From an uncultured Clostridia bacterium (GTDB taxonomy: Bacteria; Bacillota; Clostridia; Christensenellales; Borkfalkiaceae): 11,796 nt of DNA. The notes beneath the pieces were generated by a model, which was given only the letters and a program-made list of their open reading frames with translations, made no database searches and was not told the DNA's origin. Position numbers and translations under genes: made by a program. Position 1 is the first letter of the stretch. The number at the start of each line of letters is the position of its first letter. This document shows, in pieces, positions 5,175-11,796 of this stretch. The DNA is taken from the NCBI GenBank assembly GCA_944338265.1, contig CALVLO010000033.1, positions 1 through 11,796 of the forward strand, in the 5' to 3' direction.

Positions 5175-6872
5175 TTATGAAAGGGAGTTTTTGTAAGTTT
5201 CAGCTACGGCGAGGAGCTCCTCCGCGTGGCGGAGCGCCGTTTTGCTCTCCGTATCGCCGCCGATGAGCCGCGCGATCTCCAAAATGCGGCTCTCGCCCTC
5301 CGCTTCGCGGATGCAGGTGCGCGTTCTGCCCTCCGCCTCTTGCTTTTCGATGACGAATGCGCGATCTGCAAACGCGGCGATCTGCGCAAGGTGGGAGACG
5401 GCGATGACCTGCACGTTTTTGGCGATCTTGCAGAACTTTTCTGCCACGGTACGCGCCGTTTTTCCGCCGATGCCCGCATCGATCTCGTCAAAAATATAGG
5501 TGCCGATGCCGCCCGCCGAAGAAAGCTGTGCCTTGACGGCGAGCATAAAACGGCTCATTTCGCCGCCGCTGATGATCTTGCCGAGCTCCTTTAATGGCTC
5601 TCCCGCGTTGGCGGAGAAGAGGAACCGCGCTCCGCCGAGCCCTTCCGCCGTCGCCGAAGGCGCATCTTCGCGCGTAAATTCGCCGAACAAAACCTCAAAG
5701 CGCGCCGAGGCAATGTTCAGCGTTTTGAGCTCTTCGATGACTCGCCCCGTGAACGCCTCTGCCGCCGCGCGGCGCGCATCTTGCAGCCGGACGCAGGTAT
5801 CGTAGATCGCATCTTGCGTTTGCGCAAGCTCCTTTGCGAGCGCTTCGCAGCGCTCCCCCGCCGCCGAGAGCAGTTCGTACTCCTTTTCCGCATCCTGCAA
5901 AAATGCCAGGATCGCGGGGACGTCCTTCCCGTATTTGCGTTTGAGGGTGCGCAGCTCGTCCAGCCGTGCCTCCACGCGCTCGGCTTCCCGTTCGTCGATG
6001 TCGAGCGCGTCCAACTGTGTTTCCACGCCGCCCGCGATGTCCTCCGCCTCTGCCGCGGCGTTTTCCAACCGTTCGGCGAGAGCGGCGTAAGCATCTCCGT
6101 AGCCCGAGAGCGCCGTCAGGCTGCGCGCCGCGGCACGCAGGGCGTCTGCCCCGCCGCCGTCCGCCGTGAGCGCCTGCTTGGCGGTCATGAGCCCTTCCAT
6201 GATCTTTTCCGCATTGCGGCAGCGTTCGCGGAAGGCGAGCAGCTCCTCCTCTTCGCCCTCTTTGAGCTGCGCGGAGGATATCTCCTCGATCTGAAATTTC
6301 AAAACATCCAAACGGCGCTCGCGCTCCCCCTCGTCGCCGCCGAGTTTGGCGCGGTCGGCAAGAATGGCGCGGCGCTTTGCAAGGAGCGCGGAGAGCGCCT
6401 CTTTGTGGAGGTGGACACTCTCGCCCGCGATCTCATCGAGCAGGCGGAGCTGATTGCTCTCTTTGAGCAGGAAGAAGTGCTCGCTCTGCCCGTGCACGTC
6501 GACGAGGAGCGCCGTGAGGCGGCGCAGCATGGAGGCGGTCACCGCCATGCCGTTGATCTTGATCGCGCTCTTTCCGTCCGCCGTTAAACGGCGGGAGAGG
6601 ATGATCTCCTCCTCCCCATCGAGATCGAGTTCCGCAAGCGCCTGCTTGACGCGGTTGTCCTCGGCGGAAAATTCGGCGCGGACGAGGCAGAACGCCTCCC
6701 CCGAGCGGATCATGCTGCGATCCGCCTTTGCGCCGAGCACAAAGTCGATGGAATCGAGGATGATGGACTTACCCGCACCCGTCTCGCCCGAGAGCACGTT
6801 GAGCCCGCTGCAAAACCCGATCTCCGTACGCTCGATGAGCGCAACGTTTTGGATAAAGAGCCTTTTCAGCAT
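5175..6872 (-). CDS. recN: DNA repair protein RecN
   Basis: RecN is an SMC-like ATPase that acts early in double-strand break repair in the cytoplasm. The 565-residue product has the N-terminal start MLKRLFIQNVALI and the Walker A motif GETGAGKS (29-36). A long alanine/glutamate/arginine-rich coiled-coil middle follows, then the ABC signature ISGGEMSRF (from 434), Walker B IFDEIDAG (460-467) and the H-loop SHLAQIAAFAD (from 493). Length is normal for the family. The ATG at 6872 is preferred over an in-frame TTG six codons upstream, because family members begin at MLKRL and the gene then starts 4 bases after the argR stop. The ribosome site is weak (GGGG), so translational coupling to argR is likely. 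The argR-recN-spoIVB order is the conserved Bacillota arrangement. Confidence 0.95.
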   Translation of the reverse strand: MLKRLFIQNVALIERTEIGFCSGLNVLSGETGAGKSIILDSIDFVLGAKADRSMIRSGEAFCLVRAEFSAEDNRVKQALAELDLDGEEEIILSRRLTADGKSAIKINGMAVTASMLRRLTALLVDVHGQSEHFFLLKESNQLRLLDEIAGESVHLHKEALSALLAKRRAILADRAKLGGDEGERERRLDVLKFQIEEISSAQLKEGEEEELLAFRERCRNAEKIMEGLMTAKQALTADGGGADALRAAARSLTALSGYGDAYAALAERLENAAAEAEDIAGGVETQLDALDIDEREAERVEARLDELRTLKRKYGKDVPAILAFLQDAEKEYELLSAAGERCEALAKELAQTQDAIYDTCVRLQDARRAAAEAFTGRVIEELKTLNIASARFEVLFGEFTREDAPSATAEGLGGARFLFSANAGEPLKELGKIISGGEMSRFMLAVKAQLSSAGGIGTYIFDEIDAGIGGKTARTVAEKFCKIAKNVQVIAVSHLAQIAAFADRAFVIEKQEAEGRTRTCIREAEGESRILEIARLIGGDTESKTALRHAEELLAVAETYKNSLS

Positions 6873-6876
6873 GTTT

Positions 6877-7332
6877 TTATGCCCCGACAAGCGCTAAAAG
6901 TCTGTCCGACACGGCTTTTCCCGCTTCCGCGTTCTCACAGATGAGCAGAACGGTATCGTCGCCCGCAATCGAACCGACGACCTGTTCATCGGCAAGTCCG
7001 TCGATGACGACGCCGGCATTGGCGCCGCTTCCCGGGAGGGTCTTAACGACGATGAGATTTTCCACGGGCGTGATGCGGAGGACGCATGCGCGGAAGAGCG
7101 CGCGCAATTTTTCGGAGATGCCGCCCTCATGCTCCCGCAGCGAGGTATAGCGGAAGCGCTTCTCGCCGCCCTTCACCTTAAAAAGGCGAAGATCTTTGAT
7201 GTCGCGCGAGACGGTCGCCTGCGTGACCTTCATCCCCTGCGCCGCAAGGGCTTGGCAGAGCTCTTCCTGCGTTTCGACCTCCCGTTCCCCGATGATCTCC
7301 AAGATCTTTGCATGTCTTGCATTGCGCGCCAT
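6877..7332 (-). CDS. argR: Arginine repressor ArgR/AhrC
   Basis: This is an arginine-responsive transcription regulator of arginine biosynthesis and catabolism genes, acting as a hexamer. The 151 residues are the usual length. The N-terminal winged helix includes VTQATVSRDIKDL (36-48) with the conserved Ser42-Arg43 of the recognition helix. The C-terminal oligomerisation and arginine-binding domain shows PGSGANA (100-106), the DG pair at 111-112 and IAGDDTVL (122-129). The ATG at 7332 has AGGAG 7 bases upstream. It lies 16 bases after nadK and 4 before recN, without a separate promoter that I can see, so it is likely expressed with the operon. No arginine genes are nearby, as is usual for this conserved locus. 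Confidence 0.95.
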   Translation of the reverse strand: MARNARHAKILEIIGEREVETQEELCQALAAQGMKVTQATVSRDIKDLRLFKVKGGEKRFRYTSLREHEGGISEKLRALFRACVLRITPVENLIVVKTLPGSGANAGVVIDGLADEQVVGSIAGDDTVLLICENAEAGKAVSDRLLALVGA

Positions 7333-7348
7333 AATGTTACTCCTGAAT

Positions 7349-8134
7349 TTAATTGATTTTTTGTGTGAGGCGTCTGAAATATTCGCTCAAGCCGCGCGTC
7401 AAAAACGCGGCGCTGCGCACGCTTTTGCGTACAATGAGATGATCCTCCTCCCCCGCCTTGCCAAGGTATGTCCCGTCTCCGTACAGCACGAGCGCGCCGC
7501 GCGGCAGGGAAAACCCGAGTTCACTGCGGTTGGAATAGGCGATGGAGCGGCTGCGCATGGAAAACGCGCAGACGGGCGTGAGCTGAAAAGTCTCGCAGTC
7601 GGGCGTCATGATGCTTCCGCCCGCGGAGAGCGAATAGGCTGTGGAGCCTGTCGGCGTCGTGACGATGAGCCCGTCCGCCACAAATTCGCCCGCATGGCTG
7701 CCGTCGATGGTCACCGAGATGGTGACGACGCGGTTATCACTCTCGGGCGAGACGGGATGCAGCAGCGCGAGCTCGTTGAGGCAATCGTAGCGGCTGCCGT
7801 TGAGCTCCACTTCGAGCATCGCACGCCGCAAAACGGCGCAATGCTCATCCAGAACGAGCGGAACGACGCGCTCCGCCTCGTCGCGTTCGAACTCCGTTAA
7901 AAAACCGAGCCGCCCGAAGTTGACGCCCACGACGGGGATTCCGAGCACGGAAGCGCGCTTTGCGGCGCGCAGCATCGTCCCGTCGCCGCCCAAAACGACG
8001 AGGCGGTCGCCGCCGATCTCGGCAACGTCCGTCATGAGCGTGGCGGTATGCCCCGCCGAGAACACGCGGGCGGCAAGATTTTCCGCGACGTCGCGCCCCA
8101 CTTGATCGCGATTGTAATAAATTCCGATGTTCAT
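7349..8134 (-). CDS. nadK: NAD kinase
   Basis: NAD kinase phosphorylates NAD to NADP in the cytoplasm and is the main source of the NADPH pool used by biosynthesis, including the isoprenoid genes upstream. The 261-residue product has the signature VVLGGDGTML (47-56) with catalytic Asp51, NFGRLGFL (72-79), the NE pair at 120-121, an ADG at 153-155 and TPTGSTAYSLSAGG (160-173). It is at the short end of the family. The ATG at 8134, giving MNIGIYYN, is the family start. No Shine-Dalgarno precedes it, and a TATAAT ends 7 bases upstream, so the mRNA may be leaderless. An upstream in-frame TTG at 8170 would add 12 residues and also lacks a ribosome site. It lies between tlyA and argR, as in many Clostridia. 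Confidence 0.93.
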   Translation of the reverse strand: MNIGIYYNRDQVGRDVAENLAARVFSAGHTATLMTDVAEIGGDRLVVLGGDGTMLRAAKRASVLGIPVVGVNFGRLGFLTEFERDEAERVVPLVLDEHCAVLRRAMLEVELNGSRYDCLNELALLHPVSPESDNRVVTISVTIDGSHAGEFVADGLIVTTPTGSTAYSLSAGGSIMTPDCETFQLTPVCAFSMRSRSIAYSNRSELGFSLPRGALVLYGDGTYLGKAGEEDHLIVRKSVRSAAFLTRGLSEYFRRLTQKIN

Positions 8135-8141
8135 CGCAATT

Positions 8142-8170
8142 ATTATAAGCCAAATCCTGCATATATGCAA
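8142..8170 (-). promoter_or_regulatory. Candidate internal promoter giving near-leaderless nadK mRNA
   Basis: On the minus strand TTGCAT (8165-8170) and a perfect TATAAT (8142-8147) are separated by exactly 17 bases. The predicted start point, about 7 bases after the -10, falls within a base or two of the nadK ATG at 8134. The -35 matches only three of six positions, but TTG is retained. The 64-base tlyA-nadK gap is the largest among the genes from folD to recN. Confidence 0.45.
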
Positions 8171-8198
8171 GAGTATCGGCGCATTTTTTCAAAAAAAT

Positions 8199-8957
8199 TT
8201 ATAAAAGATGCGCAGCTTGCTGCAAAAATTGCACCTTATCGCAGGGGATGGCACCTTTTTTGAGGAAAACGACGTACTCCACGTTCTTCCGCTCGTGCAA
8301 AGGTGCATTGACGATGCCCTGCGGTGCAAGTCCGAGGGTGCGGCAAAAATCGTAAAAATCCTCAAGCAATACCGCGTGATGTTTTGCGGGCAGGATGCCA
8401 CCCTTGGAAAGCCCCCTGCCGCCGCACTCGAACTGCGGCTTGAAGAGGACGAACGCCCTTCCGCCCTCTCCAAGCAGCGCCTGCACGGCGGGAAGGATGA
8501 GTTTGAGCGAAATAAAACTCAGATCGGAGACGATGCCGTCGAGCGGCTCGGGGAAGTCTTCCGCCTTCAGATAGCGCGCATTCACGCCGTCCATGATCAC
8601 CACGCGGCCGTCGGCACGAAGGCGCGCATCGAGCTGCGCCGTTCCCACGTCCACCGCATACACCCGCTTTGCACCGCGGCGCAAAAGAACGTCGCAAAAT
8701 CCGCCCGTACTCGCCCCGAGATCAGCGAAGACGGCGCCCTCTACGCGCTGCGAAAAGTGCTCCAAGCCGCGGAGGAGTTTATACGCCCCGCGCGAGACAT
8801 AGTCATCCACCTCCGCGAACGTAAATGTATCCCCCTCGCGGACCTCATCGGAGGGCGAAAGCGGCTTTCCGCCGCGGCGCACGCCGCCGCGCAGCAAGAC
8901 CTCTTTTGCGCGCGTGCGCGAACCGAATTTTTCCGCAAAAAAACTATCCGCGCGCAT
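8199..8957 (-). CDS. tlyA: TlyA family rRNA 2'-O-methyltransferase/hemolysin-like
   Basis: TlyA-type enzymes add 2'-O-methyl groups to ribosomal RNA using S-adenosylmethionine; the family was first named as hemolysins. The 252-residue product has an N-terminal S4 RNA-binding domain (about 1-60) and an FtsJ/RrmJ-like methyltransferase fold. VSRGAYKL (54-61) carries the family's catalytic Lys (K60), DLGASTGGF (79-87) is the cofactor loop, SDLSFISL (144-151) contains Asp145, LFKPQFE (171-177) contains Lys173 and NVEYVVF contains Glu227. These complete the K-D-K-E set. The ATG at 8957 (MRADSFF) is the family start. A longer upstream frame reads into dxs and adds residues unlike the family. It overlaps the dxs 3' end by 14 bases, indicating coupling. 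In Bacillota this locus is the usual tlyA (yqxC) position. Confidence 0.92.
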   Translation of the reverse strand: MRADSFFAEKFGSRTRAKEVLLRGGVRRGGKPLSPSDEVREGDTFTFAEVDDYVSRGAYKLLRGLEHFSQRVEGAVFADLGASTGGFCDVLLRRGAKRVYAVDVGTAQLDARLRADGRVVIMDGVNARYLKAEDFPEPLDGIVSDLSFISLKLILPAVQALLGEGGRAFVLFKPQFECGGRGLSKGGILPAKHHAVLLEDFYDFCRTLGLAPQGIVNAPLHERKNVEYVVFLKKGAIPCDKVQFLQQAAHLL

Positions 8958-10656
8958 GGCATTCCCGAATGCGGGCGACCATCGCCTCTTCGTTGGGTCC
9001 GAACTCTTCAAAGAGGGCGCGCGCATCTCCGTGCGGGATGAATGCGTCGCCGAACCCGAAACTCATAACTTCTTTCCCTTGTCCGCGCAGGCAGCGCGCA
9101 ATGGCATCGCCCAATCCGCCGATGAGCGCGTTATCCTCCACGGTGATCACATATTTTTCGGGGCGGGAGCGCAGCATCTCCTCGTCGAGCGGCTTCAAAA
9201 AGCGCGCATTGACGAGGGTCGGCGTGGGGAGCCCCTCGGCTGCGGCGCGTTTACAGACGCGCTCGGCAAGCGCAAGGCAGCGCTCCCCCGCAGCATAGAT
9301 TATTATGTCAGACATATTACTATGCAAAAGTTCAAATTTTCCAAATTCAAGCGGCTTCGCCTCCCCTTCGTTCCCGCCGCGCGGATAGCGGATGGCGAAC
9401 GGCGCGGGATATGCGGCGCTCATGCGGAGCATCAGGCGAAATTCTGCAATGTTTTTGGGGATGGCGATGGTAAGGTTGGGGATGAACGCGAGATAGGAAA
9501 GGTCAAATACGCCCTGATGCGTCTCGCCGTCCGCCCCCGCAACGCCTGCGCGGTCGATGCAGAACGTGACGGGCAAGTTTTGTCCGCACACGTCGTGAAT
9601 GATCTCATCGAATGCGCGCTGTAAAAATGTGGAATAGATGGCGTAGTACGGCTTCATGCCGCCCGCCGCGAGCCCCGCTGCAAGTACGGAGGCGTGCTCT
9701 TCACAGATGCCGACGTCAAACGAGCGGGCGGGAAATTGATTGAAAAACTGCCGCAGCCCGAGCGCGTCCGTCATGGCAGCCGTCACGGCGACGATGCGTT
9801 CATCTCTGCGGGCGAGCGCAATGAGCTCTTCCCCCAGCGCCGTGGCGTATTCCTCGCCCTTCTTCCCTGGCGTGACGCCGTGCGTCAAATCGGGCGCCTG
9901 CTCGCAAAACGCGTGTCCCTGCCCCTTTTTGGTGATGACGTGCAGAAGCACGCTCTCTCTTTGCAGGTGCTCCTTCGCCTCTTCGAGTGCAGGCAGCAAG
10001 CTCTCCAGATCGTTCCCCGCATAGACGCCCATGTAGCGCAGCCCGTACCGTTCAAAGAGGCGCACGTCCTCCAAGGGCGCGCTCCCCTCTTTGAGTTCTT
10101 CGAGCACTTCATGCGTGCCGCCGACCGTGGGCGAAATGGACATGCCGTTATCGTTGAGAAGGATGAGGATGCGCGTCTGCAAGAGTTTTAGGCTGTTGAG
10201 CGCCTCGTAGATGAGCCCGTTGTTGAAGGAACCGTCGCCGATGAGGGCGATGACCTGAAAATCCTCTCTTTTGAGATCGCGCGCCTTGGCAATGCCGAGG
10301 GCAGCAGAGAGCGCCGTGCCCGCATGCCCCGTATCGTAGCTGTCGTACGCGCTTTCTGTGCGCTTCGGGAAGCCGGAGATCCCGCCGCGGGTACGCAATG
10401 TCGCAAATCGGTCTCCGCGCCCCGAGAGCAGTTTATGCGGATAGCACTGATGCCCCACGTCGAAAATGAGTTTGTCCTTCGGGAAGTCAAAGATGCGATG
10501 CAGTGCAACGGTGAGTTCCACCACGCCGAGATTGGAAGCGAGATGTCCCCCGCGGACGGATACGGTGCGGAGAATCTCCCCCCGTATCTCTTCGCACAGT
10601 TCTTGTAATTGGTTGAAAGAGGCGCTCCGAAGCGCCTCCTGCGTGATATCTTTCAT
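8944..10656 (-). CDS. dxs: 1-deoxy-D-xylulose-5-phosphate synthase
   Basis: DXS condenses pyruvate and glyceraldehyde 3-phosphate with thiamine diphosphate, the first step of the MEP isoprenoid pathway. Markers are SNLGVVELTVALH (41-53), DVGHQCYPHKLLSGR (66-80), the thiamine motif GDGSFNNG (140-147) with NDN at 168-170, the catalytic glutamate in ICEEHA (Glu319), YSTFLQRAFDE (341-351) and DRAGVAGADGETHQG (368-382). The C-terminal transketolase domain is complete. At 570 residues it is shorter than the usual 610-640. The segment between the VGG at 178-180 and LFERYGLRYMG (200-210) is about 20 residues, where E. coli has nearly 60. The start has GGTG 5 bases upstream and lies 4 bases after ispA, whose product uses the end products of this pathway. 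Confidence 0.95.
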   Translation of the reverse strand: MKDITQEALRSASFNQLQELCEEIRGEILRTVSVRGGHLASNLGVVELTVALHRIFDFPKDKLIFDVGHQCYPHKLLSGRGDRFATLRTRGGISGFPKRTESAYDSYDTGHAGTALSAALGIAKARDLKREDFQVIALIGDGSFNNGLIYEALNSLKLLQTRILILLNDNGMSISPTVGGTHEVLEELKEGSAPLEDVRLFERYGLRYMGVYAGNDLESLLPALEEAKEHLQRESVLLHVITKKGQGHAFCEQAPDLTHGVTPGKKGEEYATALGEELIALARRDERIVAVTAAMTDALGLRQFFNQFPARSFDVGICEEHASVLAAGLAAGGMKPYYAIYSTFLQRAFDEIIHDVCGQNLPVTFCIDRAGVAGADGETHQGVFDLSYLAFIPNLTIAIPKNIAEFRLMLRMSAAYPAPFAIRYPRGGNEGEAKPLEFGKFELLHSNMSDIIIYAAGERCLALAERVCKRAAAEGLPTPTLVNARFLKPLDEEMLRSRPEKYVITVEDNALIGGLGDAIARCLRGQGKEVMSFGFGDAFIPHGDARALFEEFGPNEEAMVARIRECHARG

Positions 10657-10660
10657 ACTT

Positions 10661-11533
10661 TCACCGATCGCGCTTTAAGAGGTGTGCAACGAGATCGTGC
10701 AAAAATCCGTGCCCCGTTCCCATATCGCGCAGCAATGCCAAGCACTGCTCTGCACATGCTTCGGCGCGCGTTTTTGCGCCCTCCAAGCCGTATATTTTGA
10801 CGGCGGTGAGCTTATCTTCCGCCGCATCCTTGCCGACCGACTTGCCAAGCGCGCCGCTCTCGCCCACTTCGTCCAAAATATCGTCCGTAAGCTGAAAGAG
10901 CGTGCCGAGCGCGAGCCCGAATGCCTCCGCCGCGCCGCGTTTTTTGCCGGCAAGATCCGCCGCCATCGCAACGGGTGCAGCCATCAGCCGCCCCGTCTTG
11001 TTTTGATAGATAAAGGCAAGTTCCCGCTCGCCGCCGTTTTTGCCCGTGTATAAGAGATCGGCAGACTGCCCTGCGACCATCCCCTCCGCCCCGGCGGCTT
11101 TGGAGAGCGTTTGGGCAGCCGCGAGATGGCGCGCGCTCCGCCCCGCTTCGCGGAGCATCAAGTCGAAGGCATAGGAGAGCAGCGCATCTCCTGCCAAAAT
11201 GGCATTCGCTTCGCCGAAGACCTTGTGATTGGAGGGGCGGCCGCGGCGCATGTCGTCGTCGTCCATGGCGGGAAGATCGTCGTGTATGAGCGAATAGGTA
11301 TGGATGCACTCGAGCGCAAAGGCAAGCCCCTCTTCGCCGCGGTACGGCATGCCGAATGCCTCCAAGGCGGCAAAAAAGAGCACGGGGCGCACGCGCTTCC
11401 CCCCCGAGAGCAGGGAGTAGCGCATACTCTCCGTGAGTACGGACGGCTCAAATGCCATCGCCTTGCACGCACTTTGCAAATAAGCTTCAAAATGCGCGCG
11501 ATATTCTTCGTATTTCTGCCCGAACGCCGTCAT
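10661..11533 (-). CDS. ispA: Farnesyl/geranyl diphosphate synthase (polyprenyl synthetase)
   Basis: This enzyme couples isopentenyl and allylic diphosphates into short-chain prenyl diphosphates for quinone, bactoprenol and other lipids. The 290-residue product has GGKRVRPVL (44-52), the first aspartate-rich motif DDLPAMDDD (85-93) and the second, QLTDDILDEVG (214-224), with D217, D218 and D221. The two-residue insertion in the first motif is typical of bacterial short-chain (C10-C15) enzymes. Later features KSVGKDAAEDKLTAVKIYG (231-249) are also canonical. The ATG at 11533 overlaps the folD stop as ATGA. An in-frame start seven codons upstream would extend into folD. The gene leads directly into dxs, making an isoprenoid pair. 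The xseA and xseB genes often found between folD and ispA are absent here. Confidence 0.94.
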   Translation of the reverse strand: MTAFGQKYEEYRAHFEAYLQSACKAMAFEPSVLTESMRYSLLSGGKRVRPVLFFAALEAFGMPYRGEEGLAFALECIHTYSLIHDDLPAMDDDDMRRGRPSNHKVFGEANAILAGDALLSYAFDLMLREAGRSARHLAAAQTLSKAAGAEGMVAGQSADLLYTGKNGGERELAFIYQNKTGRLMAAPVAMAADLAGKKRGAAEAFGLALGTLFQLTDDILDEVGESGALGKSVGKDAAEDKLTAVKIYGLEGAKTRAEACAEQCLALLRDMGTGHGFLHDLVAHLLKRDR

Positions 11534-11796
11534 TTTCCCGCCCGCTTCGCGCATGCAACGGTATTTTTGAGCAGCATGGCGATCGTCATGGGACCGACGC
11601 CGCCCGGAACGGGCGTGATGAGCGATGCTTTGGGCGCAACTTCCTCGAACGCGACGTCGCCGACGAGCTTGCCATCCACGCGGTTGATGCCCACGTCGAT
11701 GACGACGGCGCCCTCCTTCACCATATCCGCCTTAACGAAAGCGGGTTTGCCGATGGCTGCAACGAGGATATCCGCCCGCGCGCACTCCTCTTTGAG
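11530..11796 (-). CDS. folD: FolD methylenetetrahydrofolate dehydrogenase/cyclohydrolase (C-terminal part)
   Basis: Only the last 88 residues lie in the window, and the 5' end is beyond the right edge. FolD interconverts methylene-, methenyl- and formyl-tetrahydrofolate using NADP. The visible part is the C-terminal NADP-binding region, with RADILVAAIGKPAFV, VVIDVGIN, GDVAFEEV and the family signature ITPVPGGVGPMTIAMLL near the end. The sequence is intact with no frameshift. It ends in an ATGA overlap with ispA, so the two are translationally coupled. Its place at the head of the ispA-dxs-tlyA-nadK-argR-recN-spoIVB run matches the Bacillota folD locus. Confidence 0.95.
   Translation of the reverse strand, partial: LKEECARADILVAAIGKPAFVKADMVKEGAVVIDVGINRVDGKLVGDVAFEEVAPKASLITPVPGGVGPMTIAMLLKNTVACAKRAGK

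Noticed and set aside
5781..6587. Long plus-strand frames opposite recN, dxs, tlyA and nadK
   Set aside because: They are antisense shadows of high-GC genes with clear motifs on the minus strand. Their translations are Arg/Ala-rich low-complexity with no recognisable domains.
6873..6890. Upstream TTG start for recN
   Set aside because: Family members start at MLKRL. The extra residues come from overlap with the argR 3' end.
8179..8213. Hairpin GCGCAT...ATGCGC around the tlyA stop
   Set aside because: The stem is mostly A-T inside a run of A and T, and no T tract follows on the minus strand, so it does not look like a terminator.
1..11796. CRISPR array, rRNA or tRNA genes, riboswitch
   Set aside because: No regularly spaced repeats, no rRNA or tRNA signatures and no recognisable aptamer motif were seen on either strand by eye.

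Overview
The window looks like a chromosome segment from a spore-forming Clostridia lineage (Bacillota). It carries a conserved housekeeping/sporulation cluster, and a conjugative mobile element has landed in that cluster. All genes I support read on the minus strand. I cannot place the organism below class. The high-GC, tightly packed host genes would fit an uncultured gut Clostridia lineage, but that is a guess.

Host part (about 4163-11796), in transcription order: folD (5' end outside the window), ispA, dxs, tlyA, nadK, argR, recN, spoIVB. This is the classical Clostridia/Bacilli order, which normally continues into spo0A. Genes overlap or lie within a few bases of each other (ATGA overlap folD/ispA, 4-nt gap ispA/dxs, 14-nt overlap dxs/tlyA, 4-nt gap argR/recN), so much of it is probably one operon. 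Two candidate internal promoters are visible: a TATAAT promoter placed so that nadK would be nearly leaderless, and a sigma-G-like promoter before spoIVB. Functions are one-carbon metabolism, isoprenoid precursors, rRNA methylation, NADP supply, arginine regulation, DNA repair and sporulation signalling.

Junction (about 4163): the SpoIVB reading frame is canonical through its His/Asp/Ser catalytic residues and the motif GAVTHV. It then switches to 17 unrelated residues and a stop. The DNA beyond is more AT-rich and carries mobile-element genes. I read this as an integrative conjugative element inserted inside the 3' part of spoIVB, removing the normal C-terminus and separating it from whatever follows (normally spo0A).

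Element part (1-about 4162), in transcription order: a non-coding terminal region with two sets of 10-bp-period direct repeats and an inverted repeat; a 112-residue serine-recombinase-like protein lacking the catalytic serine; a strong terminator; a two-winged-helix replication-initiator-like protein with a cysteine cluster; an ArpU/sigma-region-4-like regulator; a promoter followed by a terminator-like leader hairpin; a VirB2/TrbC-like pilin candidate; and a VirB6/TrbL-like channel protein running off the left edge. The element continues beyond position 1, so its other end, its active integrase and the missing 3' end of spoIVB are not visible.

The main item of interest is the insertion in a sporulation checkpoint protease gene. 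It is either a sporulation-disabling insertion or, by analogy with the skin-type elements, one removed during development. The window alone cannot tell these apart.
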